Source: Idiomarina sp. (GTDB lineage Bacteria; Pseudomonadota; Gammaproteobacteria; Enterobacterales; Alteromonadaceae). From it: a stretch of 41,685 bases of DNA. Position numbers and translations under genes: made by a program. Under the pieces are notes generated by a model. That model did not search any database, was not told the origin of the DNA, and worked only from the letters and a program-made list of their open reading frames with translations. The stretch covers positions 1 to 41,685 of the forward strand of contig JAFIFH010000068.1 in assembly GCA_020832105.1 (NCBI GenBank). Reading direction: 5' to 3'. Shown here piece by piece: positions 19,344-28,201 of this stretch (the first letter of the stretch is position 1; each line of letters opens with the position of its first letter).

Positions 19344-20322
19344 CACCGGCTCCTGGTTTAGCGCTGCGTGGAGATGCCTGGGGTTCATCCGCTGGTGGCT
19401 GGCTGGCAGTTGCAGAGGTATCGGTATCAACCTCCGATGTTGCCTGTTGCTGGTTATCTGGCGGGTTGGCATGAGCCTGTTGCTCATCCCGTAATTGACT
19501 TACCGCGTCTTGCTCCGGCTCAGCGCGCATGGGTTCGCCGTTGGAGCCTTTTAGCCCTTGAATGTAGTGGCGAAATACATCGTTTATACGCGCTTCCAAC
19601 GTGGCATCGACTCGCGTCACTGGGGTGGTCACCACACAGCCTCCGCGGGTCAATGTTTCGTCGGCCATCAAGCGCCAGCCCATTTCAGTGCGTTCCTGTT
19701 TATTCCAGCGCTGTTCAATCAAAGCAAGATCATCAGGGTGCAGGGCTATTTTCATGCTGCCGGCCTGCTCGTCCAGTTCTTCCACTGCTTTTTGTAGCAC
19801 CTGCTGGATCACTAAAGGGTTGGTGGAAATTTCATGCATGCATACGGCTTGCGCCAGGGTCGCGGTCATCGTCACTAACTGACGCTCAACCCCCTCGTTG
19901 ATTTGCAACGCAGGTTGGCGCATATGTTCAAACAATTGTTGCCAGCGAATGCTGAGTTCCTGCTGTAGTTGCTCAGCGGCGGCCGCGGCTTGCGCCTCAC
20001 CGGCTTCTTTACCCGCTAGCAAGCCTTCGTCGTAACCTTGCTTAAAGCCGTCTTCATGACCAACCTTATGGCCTTGCTCGATACCCTCAGCATGGCCTTC
20101 CTGCCGGGCCTCTTCGCGAATTGCCTCGAGCATGTCAGCAGTTAATTGCGGGGGTTGTTCTGGTTCTTCTTCAACCTGTTCTTCTTCAGGCGGCTCAAAC
20201 TGCCAGCGCATCGGCTTGTTCACCGCATTACGCCGTAACGAGCTAATATGCTCGTCACTGGTTATATCCGGATACTCCCAGGCAGTAGGCTGACCCTTTT
20301 GTGGACCGCGTGATTCGCTCAT
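19327..20322 (-). CDS. fliH: Flagellar assembly protein FliH
   Basis: FliH dimers bind and inhibit FliI and tether it to FliN at the C-ring. A run of nine glycines spaced every four residues (G76 to G108, GxxxG repeats) is the hallmark helix of this family. The conserved C-terminal domain follows (about 140-255, with [10 protein letters not shown] and [20 protein letters not shown]). The protein is 331 residues, longer than Salmonella FliH (235), because of an acidic N-terminal region and a ~74-residue Pro/Gln/Ala/Ser-rich tail after residue 257. GAGGA lies 6 bases ahead of the ATG. Confidence 0.93.
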   Translation of the reverse strand: MSESRGPQKGQPTAWEYPDITSDEHISSLRRNAVNKPMRWQFEPPEEEQVEEEPEQPPQLTADMLEAIREEARQEGHAEGIEQGHKVGHEDGFKQGYDEGLLAGKEAGEAQAAAAAEQLQQELSIRWQQLFEHMRQPALQINEGVERQLVTMTATLAQAVCMHEISTNPLVIQQVLQKAVEELDEQAGSMKIALHPDDLALIEQRWNKQERTEMGWRLMADETLTRGGCVVTTPVTRVDATLEARINDVFRHYIQGLKGSNGEPMRAEPEQDAVSQLRDEQQAHANPPDNQQQATSEVDTDTSATASQPPADEPQASPRSAKPGAGDGGAD

Positions 20323-20335
20323 ACTAAGTCCTCAG

Positions 20336-21406
20336 TTAAAAGAGTAGTTCTTCGTTACTTCCACTACCCAGCATGATCTCACCGGAGTCCGCCAGGCGGC
20401 GGGCAATTGCCAGAATATCTTTTTGCGCACTTTCCACGTCACTAATACGCACAGGCCCCATGGCTTCAAGGTCGTCCTGTAAAAGCTCTGCCGCACGTTT
20501 AGACATATTGCGGAAAATCTTCGCACGCAGTTTGTCGTCGGTGCCTTTCAATGCTTTTTGCAGTACTTCACCTTCTACTTCACGCAGCAAGGTTTGGATA
20601 CCACGATCGTCGACATCGATCAGGTTTTCGAAAACGAACATCAAATCCTGAATTTGTTGACTCATTTCTTCGTCCTGCTCGCGGATTGAATCCATGAGTG
20701 GACCTTCCACTGAGGTGTCGAGGTAATTCATGATATTTGCAGCTGCTTTCAAGCCGCCCATTTTGGCTGCCTGCGCACCAGACTGACCCGCAAACTGTTT
20801 TTCCATAATCTCGTTAAGCTCTTGCAATGCTGCCGGCTGGACTTCTTCCAGGTTGGCGATGCGCATCATCAGGTCAAGGCGTACTTTCTCACTGAACTGC
20901 GCCATAATTTCAGCAGACTGCTCAGGGTCGAGGTAAGACAGGACAATCGTCTGTATTTGTGGATGCTCATTGCGGATCAGTGTTGCCACCTGTTTTGAGT
21001 CCATCCATTTCAGCGAGTCGAGACCTTTGGCACCACTGCCCATCACGATTTGTTCAATCAGGTTACCCGCTTTGTCTTCACCCAGTGCTGCGGTCAAGGC
21101 TTTGCGCACAAACTCTTCTGACTTAAAGCCGATGGTCGTGAATTCCTGAATCTCTTCAAGGAACAGGCTATGCACCGCATTGACCTTTTCCTGACTAAAG
21201 TCCTCCAGGCTGGCCATCGCCATCCCCACCCGTTGTACCTGTTTAGGTTCCAGGTGCTTAAGGATTTGCGCAGCATCTTCTTCAGACAAGCTCAGCAACA
21301 AAATAGCAGCCTTTTCAACGCCACTCAGTTTGTGGACGTCAAAGGCTTCGTCTTCTTCAAGACGTGCCAGCGTGCGACGTTTAGTTTTGCTTTCAGCTTC
21401 AGACAT
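20336..21406 (-). CDS. fliG: Flagellar motor switch protein FliG
   Basis: FliG links the MS-ring (FliF) to the C-ring and carries the charged torque helix that meets the stator. N-terminal, middle and C-terminal FliG domains are recognisable: LSGVEKAAILLLSLSEEDAAQILKHL, then the EHPQIQTIVLSYLDPEQSAEIM block, and finally LRAKIFRNMSKRAAELLQDDLEAMGPVRISDVESAQ. The length of 356 is slightly longer than usual because of a charged N-terminal extension. The start overlaps the fliF stop by 8 bases. Confidence 0.98.
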   Translation of the reverse strand: MSEAESKTKRRTLARLEEDEAFDVHKLSGVEKAAILLLSLSEEDAAQILKHLEPKQVQRVGMAMASLEDFSQEKVNAVHSLFLEEIQEFTTIGFKSEEFVRKALTAALGEDKAGNLIEQIVMGSGAKGLDSLKWMDSKQVATLIRNEHPQIQTIVLSYLDPEQSAEIMAQFSEKVRLDLMMRIANLEEVQPAALQELNEIMEKQFAGQSGAQAAKMGGLKAAANIMNYLDTSVEGPLMDSIREQDEEMSQQIQDLMFVFENLIDVDDRGIQTLLREVEGEVLQKALKGTDDKLRAKIFRNMSKRAAELLQDDLEAMGPVRISDVESAQKDILAIARRLADSGEIMLGSGSNEELLF

Positions 21407-23114
21407 CTTCGTTTAACCACGCTTTAACTACTTGTGAGGATAATTCCGGCTCATTCGCAACCAGCGCACGAACCGCTTTTAGCAAGTCTTCGTCTTTGTG
21501 CAAGTCCGGAAGCTGCAATGTACCATCTGGTGAGAAACCAATGCTGTCGCTATCAAACTGCTCAGTCAGCATGTCGATAGTTTCGTCACCAAGGTCTTCG
21601 TCCCGCGCCAATAATTCGTCAATGCCGTCGTCCGGGCTCTCATCCGGGTAAATCAGCTTCCGCAACATCGGCCGCACCACCGTGAGGATCAGTACGGTGA
21701 TCACCAGTACCCCTGCCGCAAGACGCATCAGGCGCCAGAACCAGGCTTCTTCCCACCAAGGCGTACCCACATCGTCAAACAACGGCGCCCGGATAAAGGG
21801 AAACGCCACCACTTCAACGTTGTCGCCACGATTGACGTTGTAACCAAGGCCAGCCATCAACATCCGTCGAATATTAGCAAGTTCTGCGTCACTAAATGGC
21901 GTCGGTTCGACCTGACCTTCAGCATTGGCATTCTGCCGATAGTCCAACGCCACAGACACACTTAACCGCTGCAGCACACCGCTTTGCTGACGGGTATGGC
22001 TAATGGTTTGATCAAGTTCGAAATTGCGCGTGTGTTCACGGTGGTTACGCCCCGGTACCACGGCACCAGCCATGCCAGGCCCGACCTGCTCAGGAATATT
22101 GGCGTCCAGCGGTGGTTGATTGCTAAGCGCCCCCGGGATACCGCCAATACCACTGCCCACGGTGTTGTCTTCAATAATCATTTCTGACCGGATCGCAGGC
22201 AGATCTGGATTAAACGACCGCTGGGTTTGTTCGAACTGGGTGAAGTCCATGGTCACATCAACCTGAGAGGTATAATTACCGTACCCCAGAATGGGTGAAA
22301 GAATATTGTCTATTTTATCCAGGTATTCCTGCTCTCGTTGGCGCTCGATTTCATACTCGCGGCGGGCCTGAGCCGAAAGCTCGGTGCGCGAACCTGAATG
22401 CAGTAATTTACCATTTTGGTCGGTGACCGTGACCTGATTCGGGGTCAGCTGAGGTACCGCTGAGGCGACCAGGTCAACAATAGAGTCTATTTCTTCACGA
22501 CCGAGCTGTGGACGACGGCTGTTGACCATGACACTGGCACTAGGCATACGTTCACGTCGCGCAAATACGTTTTCCCGCGGCAATGCCAACAGCACCCGGG
22601 CCTTATCAATTGACTGCATTTGCTCGATGGTACGGGACAGTTGTTGTTCGCGAGAATACTTTAACCGTTCGGCTTCAAGACGCTGAGACACACCAAAGCC
22701 TGGTTCTGCCATCAGAAAATCATCGCCGGTACTGCGATGGGAGGGCCCCATGCCCTGGCGGGTCATCTGTAAACGAATCGCGCTGTAGTCCGCTGAACGG
22801 ACGTACACGGTATTCCCTTCAACGCGGTAACTATGGCCACCGGCGTCAAGGAAATCTAAGGTTTCGACGAGTTCGCGGGTCTCAAGTTCGCCCAGCGGGC
22901 GGTAGTCAGGCTCTTGTACCCAAAGCATAATGAAAATAGCGATCGCCACACAGATCGCTAATGCAACCACGATGATGATCTGGCGTAGCGCGTCAAAGTT
23001 CCCCAGCCCACTTAGAAAGCCGGACTTCTGCTCTTCGCTGCTGCCACCATCGTCATTATTTTTATGAGCAGGAAAATCCTGCTTGTTTGCCACCAGGTCT
23101 GTGGACTCAGCCAT
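21399..23114 (-). CDS. fliF: Flagellar MS-ring protein FliF
   Basis: FliF forms the MS-ring, the base on which the rotor and export gate assemble in the inner membrane. Two membrane helices (about 48-67 and 445-465) flank the large periplasmic part with ring-building motifs (RLEAERLKYSREQQLSRTIEQMQSIDKARVLLALP). The cytoplasmic C terminus ends in a FliG-binding tail (KAVRALVANEPELSSQVVKAWL). The length is 571. AGGAG lies 8 bases ahead of the ATG. It overlaps fliG by 8 bases. Confidence 0.98.
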   Translation of the reverse strand: MAESTDLVANKQDFPAHKNNDDGGSSEEQKSGFLSGLGNFDALRQIIIVVALAICVAIAIFIMLWVQEPDYRPLGELETRELVETLDFLDAGGHSYRVEGNTVYVRSADYSAIRLQMTRQGMGPSHRSTGDDFLMAEPGFGVSQRLEAERLKYSREQQLSRTIEQMQSIDKARVLLALPRENVFARRERMPSASVMVNSRRPQLGREEIDSIVDLVASAVPQLTPNQVTVTDQNGKLLHSGSRTELSAQARREYEIERQREQEYLDKIDNILSPILGYGNYTSQVDVTMDFTQFEQTQRSFNPDLPAIRSEMIIEDNTVGSGIGGIPGALSNQPPLDANIPEQVGPGMAGAVVPGRNHREHTRNFELDQTISHTRQQSGVLQRLSVSVALDYRQNANAEGQVEPTPFSDAELANIRRMLMAGLGYNVNRGDNVEVVAFPFIRAPLFDDVGTPWWEEAWFWRLMRLAAGVLVITVLILTVVRPMLRKLIYPDESPDDGIDELLARDEDLGDETIDMLTEQFDSDSIGFSPDGTLQLPDLHKDEDLLKAVRALVANEPELSSQVVKAWLNEDV

Positions 23115-23143
23115 ACTTTAAACTCCTACCCTGAACACGTCGA

Positions 23144-23473
23144 CTAGACTGGCATGTTCATGATTTTTTCGTAGGCATCCACTACCTTGTTGCGCACCTG
23201 CACACCTGCTTCGAAGGCGATACTTGCTTTTTGAGAGGCGATCATGACCTGAGCCAAAGACACACTTTGGTCACCCATTTCTAAGCGCTCCCGCAAACCG
23301 CCTGCTTCCATCTGCAAACCATTTATACTGTCAATGGCAGACTTCAACATGCCACCAAATTCTGATTGGGTCTGATTGCCCTGACCGACCTGGTCAAGTT
23401 GACTGGCCTGTGGGCGAAGCTCAGCGAGCATGCCTTGCATTTCGCTGTATAAGTGATCACTTTTGATGTTCAT
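23144..23473 (-). CDS. fliE: Flagellar hook-basal body complex protein FliE
   Basis: FliE joins the MS-ring/export gate to the rod. The 109 residues contain the family block SVSLAQVMIASQKASIAFEAGVQVRNKVVDAYEKIMNMPV at the C terminus. GGGGA lies about 6 bases ahead of the ATG. It is the first gene of fliEFGHIJ and sits behind a sigma-54 promoter; the next gene fliF is 29 bases away. Confidence 0.97.
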   Translation of the reverse strand: MNIKSDHLYSEMQGMLAELRPQASQLDQVGQGNQTQSEFGGMLKSAIDSINGLQMEAGGLRERLEMGDQSVSLAQVMIASQKASIAFEAGVQVRNKVVDAYEKIMNMPV

Positions 23474-23547
23474 GAGAGGTCCCCTGGCAACACAGCTGCG
23501 TCAAATTTCAGGCAGCCATGCTTGTAAAACTTACGTAAAGGTTACTG

Positions 23548-23563
23548 TGCAAAAAAGAAGCCA
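23548..23563 (-). promoter_or_regulatory. Sigma-54 promoter of fliEFGHIJ
   Basis: The minus strand reads TGGCTTCTTTTTTGCA, with GG-N10-GC spacing and a T-rich spacer, close to the RpoN consensus. It lies between the flrC stop (23588) and fliE, and predicts a leader of about 60 nt. In Vibrio this operon depends on RpoN and FlrA. Confidence 0.85.
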
Positions 23564-23585
23564 ATTTTTTTTTAATCTTATTTGG

Positions 23586-24977
23586 CTATGGCAATTCAAT
23601 GCCCTGATCGCGCATTTGCGCTAATTTATAGCGCAACGTTCTAGCGCTGATACCCAACTGCTCGGCAACATCTTTGCGTTTTCCATGGCAGCGCTTCAGT
23701 GCTTCCAGAATAATCTGGAATTCCTGTTGTTTCAGCTCATTACCTAAGCGCTCAGGTGCATTGGTGGGTGCCGTGGCACCGTCGCCAACGGCGCCTATAC
23801 TATCATTGTCTGCCTGGTCCGCTAAAGGGTTGTCAACGTCATCACTAAAGGCGTCATCAAGCAACAGGTCGCGGGCATCGATTTGCCCTTCTACATGCAA
23901 TATCAATGCGCGCTGAACGACATTTTCTAATTCTCTGACATTGCCCGGCCAGCTATAGGCCTGCATTTTGCGCTTTGCGGCCTCGTTAAACGTGGGGGTG
24001 ATGATACCTGCTCGCTCACTGTGTCTGGCCAGTAAGTGTTCAGCCAGGGGCAAGATATCGCCAGCGCGATCCTGCAGCGGCCTCCAGTTGAGAGGAAACA
24101 CATTGAGCCGATAGTAAAGGTCTTCACGAAAAGCGCCATCTGCAACTGCGGCTTTGAGGTCTCGGTTACTCGTGGCGATAACCCGCACATCTAGTTCAAT
24201 AGTTTTACGCCCACCTAAGCGCTCCACCTGGCGCTCCTGCAATACCCGCAGTAATTTCGACTGCAGCGAAAGCTCCATCTCGGTGATTTCATCAAGTAGC
24301 AAAGTGCCCCCTTGAGCAAGCTCAAATTTACCGGGGCTGGCCTGCACGGCGCCGGTAAATGCGCCCTTTTCATAACCAAATAAGGTCGACTCAAGCATGT
24401 TCTCAGGAATCGCCGCACAGTTAATTGCCACAAACGGGCCTTCGCGACGCGCCGATTGCTGGTGGATATACTGTGACAATACCTCTTTGCCTGAGCCACT
24501 GGGCCCGGTGATCATCACAGTGGCATCGGTTTGTGCGACTCTTTTGGCAAGCTTCAGCATTTGCTCGCTATAACTGTCCCCCACCACCGGCTGGCCTTTC
24601 GCACTGAGCTTTGCAGGCAGATAGCGATTAACCAGCTCAAGCAAGCGGTCTGTTGAAAAGGGTTTACTTAGATAATCAAGTGCGCCGGCGCGCATGGCGA
24701 TCACCGCATCGTCGACCTTCGCGTAGGCGGTCATCATCAGTGTAGGGATAACCAAGCCTTGTCGCTGCATACTTTGCAGTAATTGCAGCCCACTCAAACC
24801 CGGCATCTGCACATCACTAATCACCATGTCTACGGGTTCTTCTTTTAGCAACAAGAGTGCCTGTTCGGCGGAATCGGCGGTGACGCAATTAAACCCCTCG
24901 AGCTCAAGTGTATCGACAATCGCTTCTTGTAAATTTTTGTCATCTTCGACAATCAAAATCTGGCGTTCATCGGTCAT
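23586..24977 (-). CDS. flrC: Sigma-54 dependent flagellar response regulator FlrC
   Basis: FlrC, once phosphorylated by FlrB, activates RpoN at the later flagellar promoters. The receiver domain has Glu11/Asp12/Asp13, phospho-acceptor Asp55 (VISDVQMPG), Thr83 and Lys105. The AAA+ domain has Walker A GPSGSGKE (158-165) and the sigma-54 contact loop GAFTGA (205-210). A Fis-type helix-turn-helix ends the protein (RKDVAEQLGISARTLRYKL). The length is 463. The ATG directly abuts the flrB stop, with AGGAG 9 bases ahead, so the pair is co-translated. It is the FleR of Pseudomonas. Confidence 0.95.
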   Translation of the reverse strand: MTDERQILIVEDDKNLQEAIVDTLELEGFNCVTADSAEQALLLLKEEPVDMVISDVQMPGLSGLQLLQSMQRQGLVIPTLMMTAYAKVDDAVIAMRAGALDYLSKPFSTDRLLELVNRYLPAKLSAKGQPVVGDSYSEQMLKLAKRVAQTDATVMITGPSGSGKEVLSQYIHQQSARREGPFVAINCAAIPENMLESTLFGYEKGAFTGAVQASPGKFELAQGGTLLLDEITEMELSLQSKLLRVLQERQVERLGGRKTIELDVRVIATSNRDLKAAVADGAFREDLYYRLNVFPLNWRPLQDRAGDILPLAEHLLARHSERAGIITPTFNEAAKRKMQAYSWPGNVRELENVVQRALILHVEGQIDARDLLLDDAFSDDVDNPLADQADNDSIGAVGDGATAPTNAPERLGNELKQQEFQIILEALKRCHGKRKDVAEQLGISARTLRYKLAQMRDQGIELP

Positions 24978-25985
24978 TTACTGGTGCTCCTGATATTCGG
25001 GTAAAACAAAGCTAAAGGAGGTCCCGCGACCCACTTCACTGCGCACATGGACTTCGCCCTGGTGGGCTTTTGCCACGGTGCGAACCACCGCAAGACCAAG
25101 GCCAGTGCCCTGCGATTTGCGGGTGAAGAAAGGGGTAAATATTTGCTCCAGGTCCTGGCTTTGAATGCCCGGCCCATTGTCACTCACCCCAATATAAACT
25201 TTTTTATCTGCAACATGGGCATGCAACACAACGCGCGAGCCCGGTTGGCAGGCTTCAAAGGCATTCATTAACAAGTTCTGGATAGCGCTGGTCAGCGCCG
25301 GTTGGTTACCAAGCAACAGGGCGTCCTGCTCGTTGGTAATCACTTCAAATTTTATCTGCGCGCGTTCGCTGAGTGGTTCTATCTGTTCTTTTAGTAACGT
25401 GAGCAAACTATTTAATTGCAGCCGTTCCACCGGTAACTGTTCGCCACTTTTTGCAAACAGCAGCATGTCGTTCACCTGTTGCTCTAGATCCTGCAGGCGG
25501 TCGGTGAGTTTGCCCGAAAATTTCTGCCGCTGGGCTACTGGTAGCGATTCACGACACAGGTTTTGCGCATACAACATCGCAGCAGACAGCGGCGTACGAA
25601 TTTGGTGTGCCAGCGAAGCGACCATTCGTCCCATCGCGGATAGCCGTTGCATGTGACTGACCCGCTCTTGCAATGCACGGGTTTCCGACATATCGGTAAT
25701 CACGATCAACTGCCCGGGGTGCGGGCTGAGCGCAGAGATATCCAGACGCACCCGACGCCCGGAACTGAGCGAGACTTCGTGACCATCATCGTCACGTGGC
25801 GCAAACGCACTTTGAATAACTTCACGCCACAGCTGGCCGGTCAGTTGCTTGCCCAGCAGGCTTTCCGCCGCGGGATTGGCATGACTGATCACCCCACTGG
25901 TGTCCAGCGTCACGACGCCATTGGGCATCGCTGCCAAGACCGCGTCTAACGGTAATTCAGTTCGCGCAGCAGCAGCTTGCGTCAT
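24978..25985 (-). CDS. flrB: Flagellar sensor histidine kinase FlrB
   Basis: FlrB is a soluble histidine kinase that phosphorylates FlrC. A PAS domain (about 12-100) is followed by HisKA with the H-box SLAHQIRTPLSAAM (His127), and an HATPase domain with the N box, DNGPGI and GTGLGLAVV boxes. No membrane segment is visible, so the signal is cytoplasmic, as in Vibrio FlrB and Pseudomonas FleS. The length is 335. GGAG lies 6 bases ahead of the ATG, and a sigma-54 promoter lies 33-49 bases upstream. Confidence 0.94.
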   Translation of the reverse strand: MTQAAAARTELPLDAVLAAMPNGVVTLDTSGVISHANPAAESLLGKQLTGQLWREVIQSAFAPRDDDGHEVSLSSGRRVRLDISALSPHPGQLIVITDMSETRALQERVSHMQRLSAMGRMVASLAHQIRTPLSAAMLYAQNLCRESLPVAQRQKFSGKLTDRLQDLEQQVNDMLLFAKSGEQLPVERLQLNSLLTLLKEQIEPLSERAQIKFEVITNEQDALLLGNQPALTSAIQNLLMNAFEACQPGSRVVLHAHVADKKVYIGVSDNGPGIQSQDLEQIFTPFFTRKSQGTGLGLAVVRTVAKAHQGEVHVRSEVGRGTSFSFVLPEYQEHQ

Positions 25986-26018
25986 CTTTTACTCCCCCCA
26001 GGTTTGAAGGAGTGTTGA

Positions 26019-26034
26019 TGCAACCGCTATGCCA
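26019..26034 (-). promoter_or_regulatory. Sigma-54 promoter of flrBC
   Basis: The minus strand reads TGGCATAGCGGTTGCA, with TGGCA at -24, TTGCA at -12 and exactly 10 bases between GG and GC. It predicts a leader of about 23 nt before flrB. In Vibrio, flrBC is a class II operon switched on by FlrA with RpoN, which matches this position just after flrA. Confidence 0.88.
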
Positions 26035-26079
26035 GCTTAGGGGACTAATTTTTGACGCGTTGGCCAGGGGGTTGGACCT

Positions 26080-26096
26080 CTGCCACGTTGTGGCAG
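26080..26096. promoter_or_regulatory. Inverted repeat, candidate FlrA enhancer site
   Basis: A perfect 7-bp palindromic pair (CTGCCAC-GTT-GTGGCAG) lies in the flrA-flrB gap. Its centre is about 80 bases upstream of the predicted flrB start site, a normal enhancer distance for a sigma-54 activator. It has no T run, so a terminator for flrA is less likely. FlrA binding is inferred from position only. Confidence 0.45.
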
Positions 26097-26116
26097 GAAA
26101 ACCGCGAGAAGCCGCC

Positions 26117-27658
26117 TTAAGCGTCTTCGCGTTTCAGATCGTATTTGCGCATTTTCTCAACCAGGGTGGTTCTGCGCATATTGAGTAAGTCCGCAGCTCG
26201 GGCGACAACCCATTCAGTTTGTTCAAGCGCCTGCTCAATCAAGTTGACTTCAAGTTCGCCGAGCAACGCCCGTAAATCAATACCTTCAACCGGCAATGCG
26301 ACATTGACCGGTCCACTGAGGTCATACAACATTTCATCAGGGAATACCGTCATCGCTGCGTCACTATCGTCGGATTCGAACAGTGCATGCAGCGCGTCTC
26401 GCTCTTCCATATCAGCAAGGGCACGGTCTGCAAAGCTTTTGTCTGGCGCGCTATCGATACTGTCCTGCGCATGGTTAAGCGCTTCCGGATACTGCGCAAC
26501 AAATTGCGGCGCTTCCACATGGCGATACTTAACCGGCAGGTCATGCACATCAATAACACCGTCTGGATGGGTAATACTCATGCGCTCCATCAGGTTGGCC
26601 AGCTCCCTGACATTGCCGGGCCAGTGATGCTCGCAAAGTGAGTTAATCGCAGCATCGGTAAACTTAAGGGACAAACCGAGCTCCTCATACTGACGGCGCT
26701 GCAGTTCGGTAATCAGCAGAGGAATGTCTTCCTGGCGTTCACGTAATGCCGGCACTTCCACCGGGAAAACATTGAGCCGGTAGTAGAGATCCTCACGAAA
26801 CTGGCCTTGCTTGATCATATTGTCCAGTTTGCGGTGAGTCGCGGCGACAATTCGCACGTCCGCTTCAATCGGTCGTGCTCCGCCGACCCGCTCAAACACG
26901 CGTTCTTGCAAGACGCGCAGCAGCTTAACCTGCATCGGCATTGGCATATCACCGATCTCATCAAGAAATAAGGTCCCACCCTGGGCCATTTCAAAACGAC
27001 CTTTACGGGTGCTGATGGCACCGGTAAAGGCACCTTTTTCATGGCCAAATAATTCACTTTCCAGCAGGTCACCTGGGATAGCACCACAGTTCACCGGTAC
27101 GAAAGGCCCTTCGCGACGGGCTGAAATATCATGAATACTGCGTGCAGTAACCTCTTTACCTGTCCCCGATTCACCCAGAATTAATACATTTGCCTGGGTA
27201 TTCGCAACCTGGCTAATCAGCGTGCGAACCTCTTCAATACCCTGACTGCGACCCACCAGACAGCGCATTAATTCAAGCTGTTGGGTGTCGCCGAAACCGC
27301 CACAGCGCATCGGTCGTTGGCGGTGGTATTCCTGGCAATAGTGCAACAGCTGAGTGAGTTCGCTGTAGGTTACTGCGGGCGGAATCTGGCCGACGATGTT
27401 AACGGCTGCTGGTAAAGAGCCATTTGCAGCAGTGAGCAATACAGGCACGCGGGGATAAGATGCAGCAAGGGATCCAGCCGACTGACCAGATTCGATGATA
27501 AGGCAAAGTGGAGGCTTCGGAGTATTTTCAATCAACGCCGGTAAATCGTGTTTTGCAACCAGAACTGGGTGCTCACCCATAAATTCAAGGAGTGAAGCCA
27601 GGCGCTGGCAAGTCACGTCGTTCTCGCCCACTAAATATATGGTTTTACTATGCTGCAT
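26117..27658 (-). CDS. flrA: Flagellar master regulator FlrA (FleQ-type sigma-54 activator)
   Basis: FlrA sits at the top of the flagellar cascade and activates RpoN promoters of flrBC and fliE; its homologues are turned off by cyclic di-GMP. The N-terminal ~110 residues form a degenerate receiver-like FleQ domain in which the usual phospho-acceptor is missing (LIIESGQS). The AAA+ domain has Walker A GESGTGKE and GAFTGA (209-214), and the protein ends in a Fis-type helix-turn-helix ([20 protein letters not shown]). Arg132 in LMRCLVG lines up with the LFRSL c-di-GMP-binding Arg of FleQ/FlrA, so control by c-di-GMP is likely. The length is 513. AAGG lies 7 bases ahead, overlapping the stop of the preceding DUF1285 gene. 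Confidence 0.95.
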   Translation of the reverse strand: MQHSKTIYLVGENDVTCQRLASLLEFMGEHPVLVAKHDLPALIENTPKPPLCLIIESGQSAGSLAASYPRVPVLLTAANGSLPAAVNIVGQIPPAVTYSELTQLLHYCQEYHRQRPMRCGGFGDTQQLELMRCLVGRSQGIEEVRTLISQVANTQANVLILGESGTGKEVTARSIHDISARREGPFVPVNCGAIPGDLLESELFGHEKGAFTGAISTRKGRFEMAQGGTLFLDEIGDMPMPMQVKLLRVLQERVFERVGGARPIEADVRIVAATHRKLDNMIKQGQFREDLYYRLNVFPVEVPALRERQEDIPLLITELQRRQYEELGLSLKFTDAAINSLCEHHWPGNVRELANLMERMSITHPDGVIDVHDLPVKYRHVEAPQFVAQYPEALNHAQDSIDSAPDKSFADRALADMEERDALHALFESDDSDAAMTVFPDEMLYDLSGPVNVALPVEGIDLRALLGELEVNLIEQALEQTEWVVARAADLLNMRRTTLVEKMRKYDLKREDA

Positions 27659-27667
27659 CTACCAACC

Positions 27668-28189
27668 TTATGACGCTGGACCTAACAAAAAACGGGCGTC
27701 TGCACTTTGCAGGTAAAAGCCTTCGGGTTCACCCGAATGGGCGAGTTCAGCCTCTTCGGCCCACTGATAATACACGTTTCTGTGGACTCGCGCCAAAAAT
27801 CCGTCACGTATTTTCACCGCAGGCAATTCATTATGCGTAACCAGAGGAAAACGTTCGCTAAGTTGATAATGTTCGTCAGTATCGGTGGTGACCTCAATCA
27901 CTCCAGTATCTAACCGCCGCCAGCCAACCACGACAAAGGGCAGGTCTTCAACCTGGATGCGTACTTTTTCAACGGGGGTTAGTAAGAAGTAATCGTCGTT
28001 CTCAAGCCACAACACACTGGCGAAGAGCTTAACCAACGCGGGGCGGGTAATCTTTGAGCCTTGATAAAACCAGCCCCCCTCACTTTTAATAACGATATCA
28101 ATGTCACCACAAAAAGGCGGGTTCCATTGTTCCAGTGGGGGCCGCGAGTAATCGCTCAAACTATGTTGCAGTTTTTTTAAATCAACCAT
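27668..28189 (-). CDS. DUF1285 family protein
   Basis: The 173-residue protein matches the DUF1285 family (PF06938), recognised by PPLEQWNPPFCGDIDIVIKSEG-type, GWFYQGSKITRP and LLTPVEKVRIQVEDLPFV blocks. Crystal structures exist for family members, but I know no function. There is no signal peptide or membrane helix, so it should be cytoplasmic. The ATG has no clear ribosome site and lies 12 bases after the upstream regulator gene. Its stop is 9 bases before flrA and lies next to the flrA ribosome site. This spacing implies co-transcription with flrA and suggests a link to motility or its signalling, which is inference. Confidence 0.85.
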   Translation of the reverse strand: MVDLKKLQHSLSDYSRPPLEQWNPPFCGDIDIVIKSEGGWFYQGSKITRPALVKLFASVLWLENDDYFLLTPVEKVRIQVEDLPFVVVGWRRLDTGVIEVTTDTDEHYQLSERFPLVTHNELPAVKIRDGFLARVHRNVYYQWAEEAELAHSGEPEGFYLQSADARFLLGPAS

Positions 28190-28201
28190 GTAACCGTTGC
28201 A

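Noticed and set aside
19344..19487. 48-residue N-terminal extension of FliI
   Set aside because: The extension is fliH tail sequence read in another frame; the ATG at 19343 has a strong ribosome site and gives the family length.
19368..19901. 177-codon plus-strand frame inside fliH
   Set aside because: It lies fully antisense to fliH; long opposite frames are common in this GC-biased coding DNA, and the product looks random (many Pro/Arg/Trp/His).
26080..26096. Inverted repeat as flrA terminator
   Set aside because: No T run follows it on the minus strand, so an enhancer site is the better guess.
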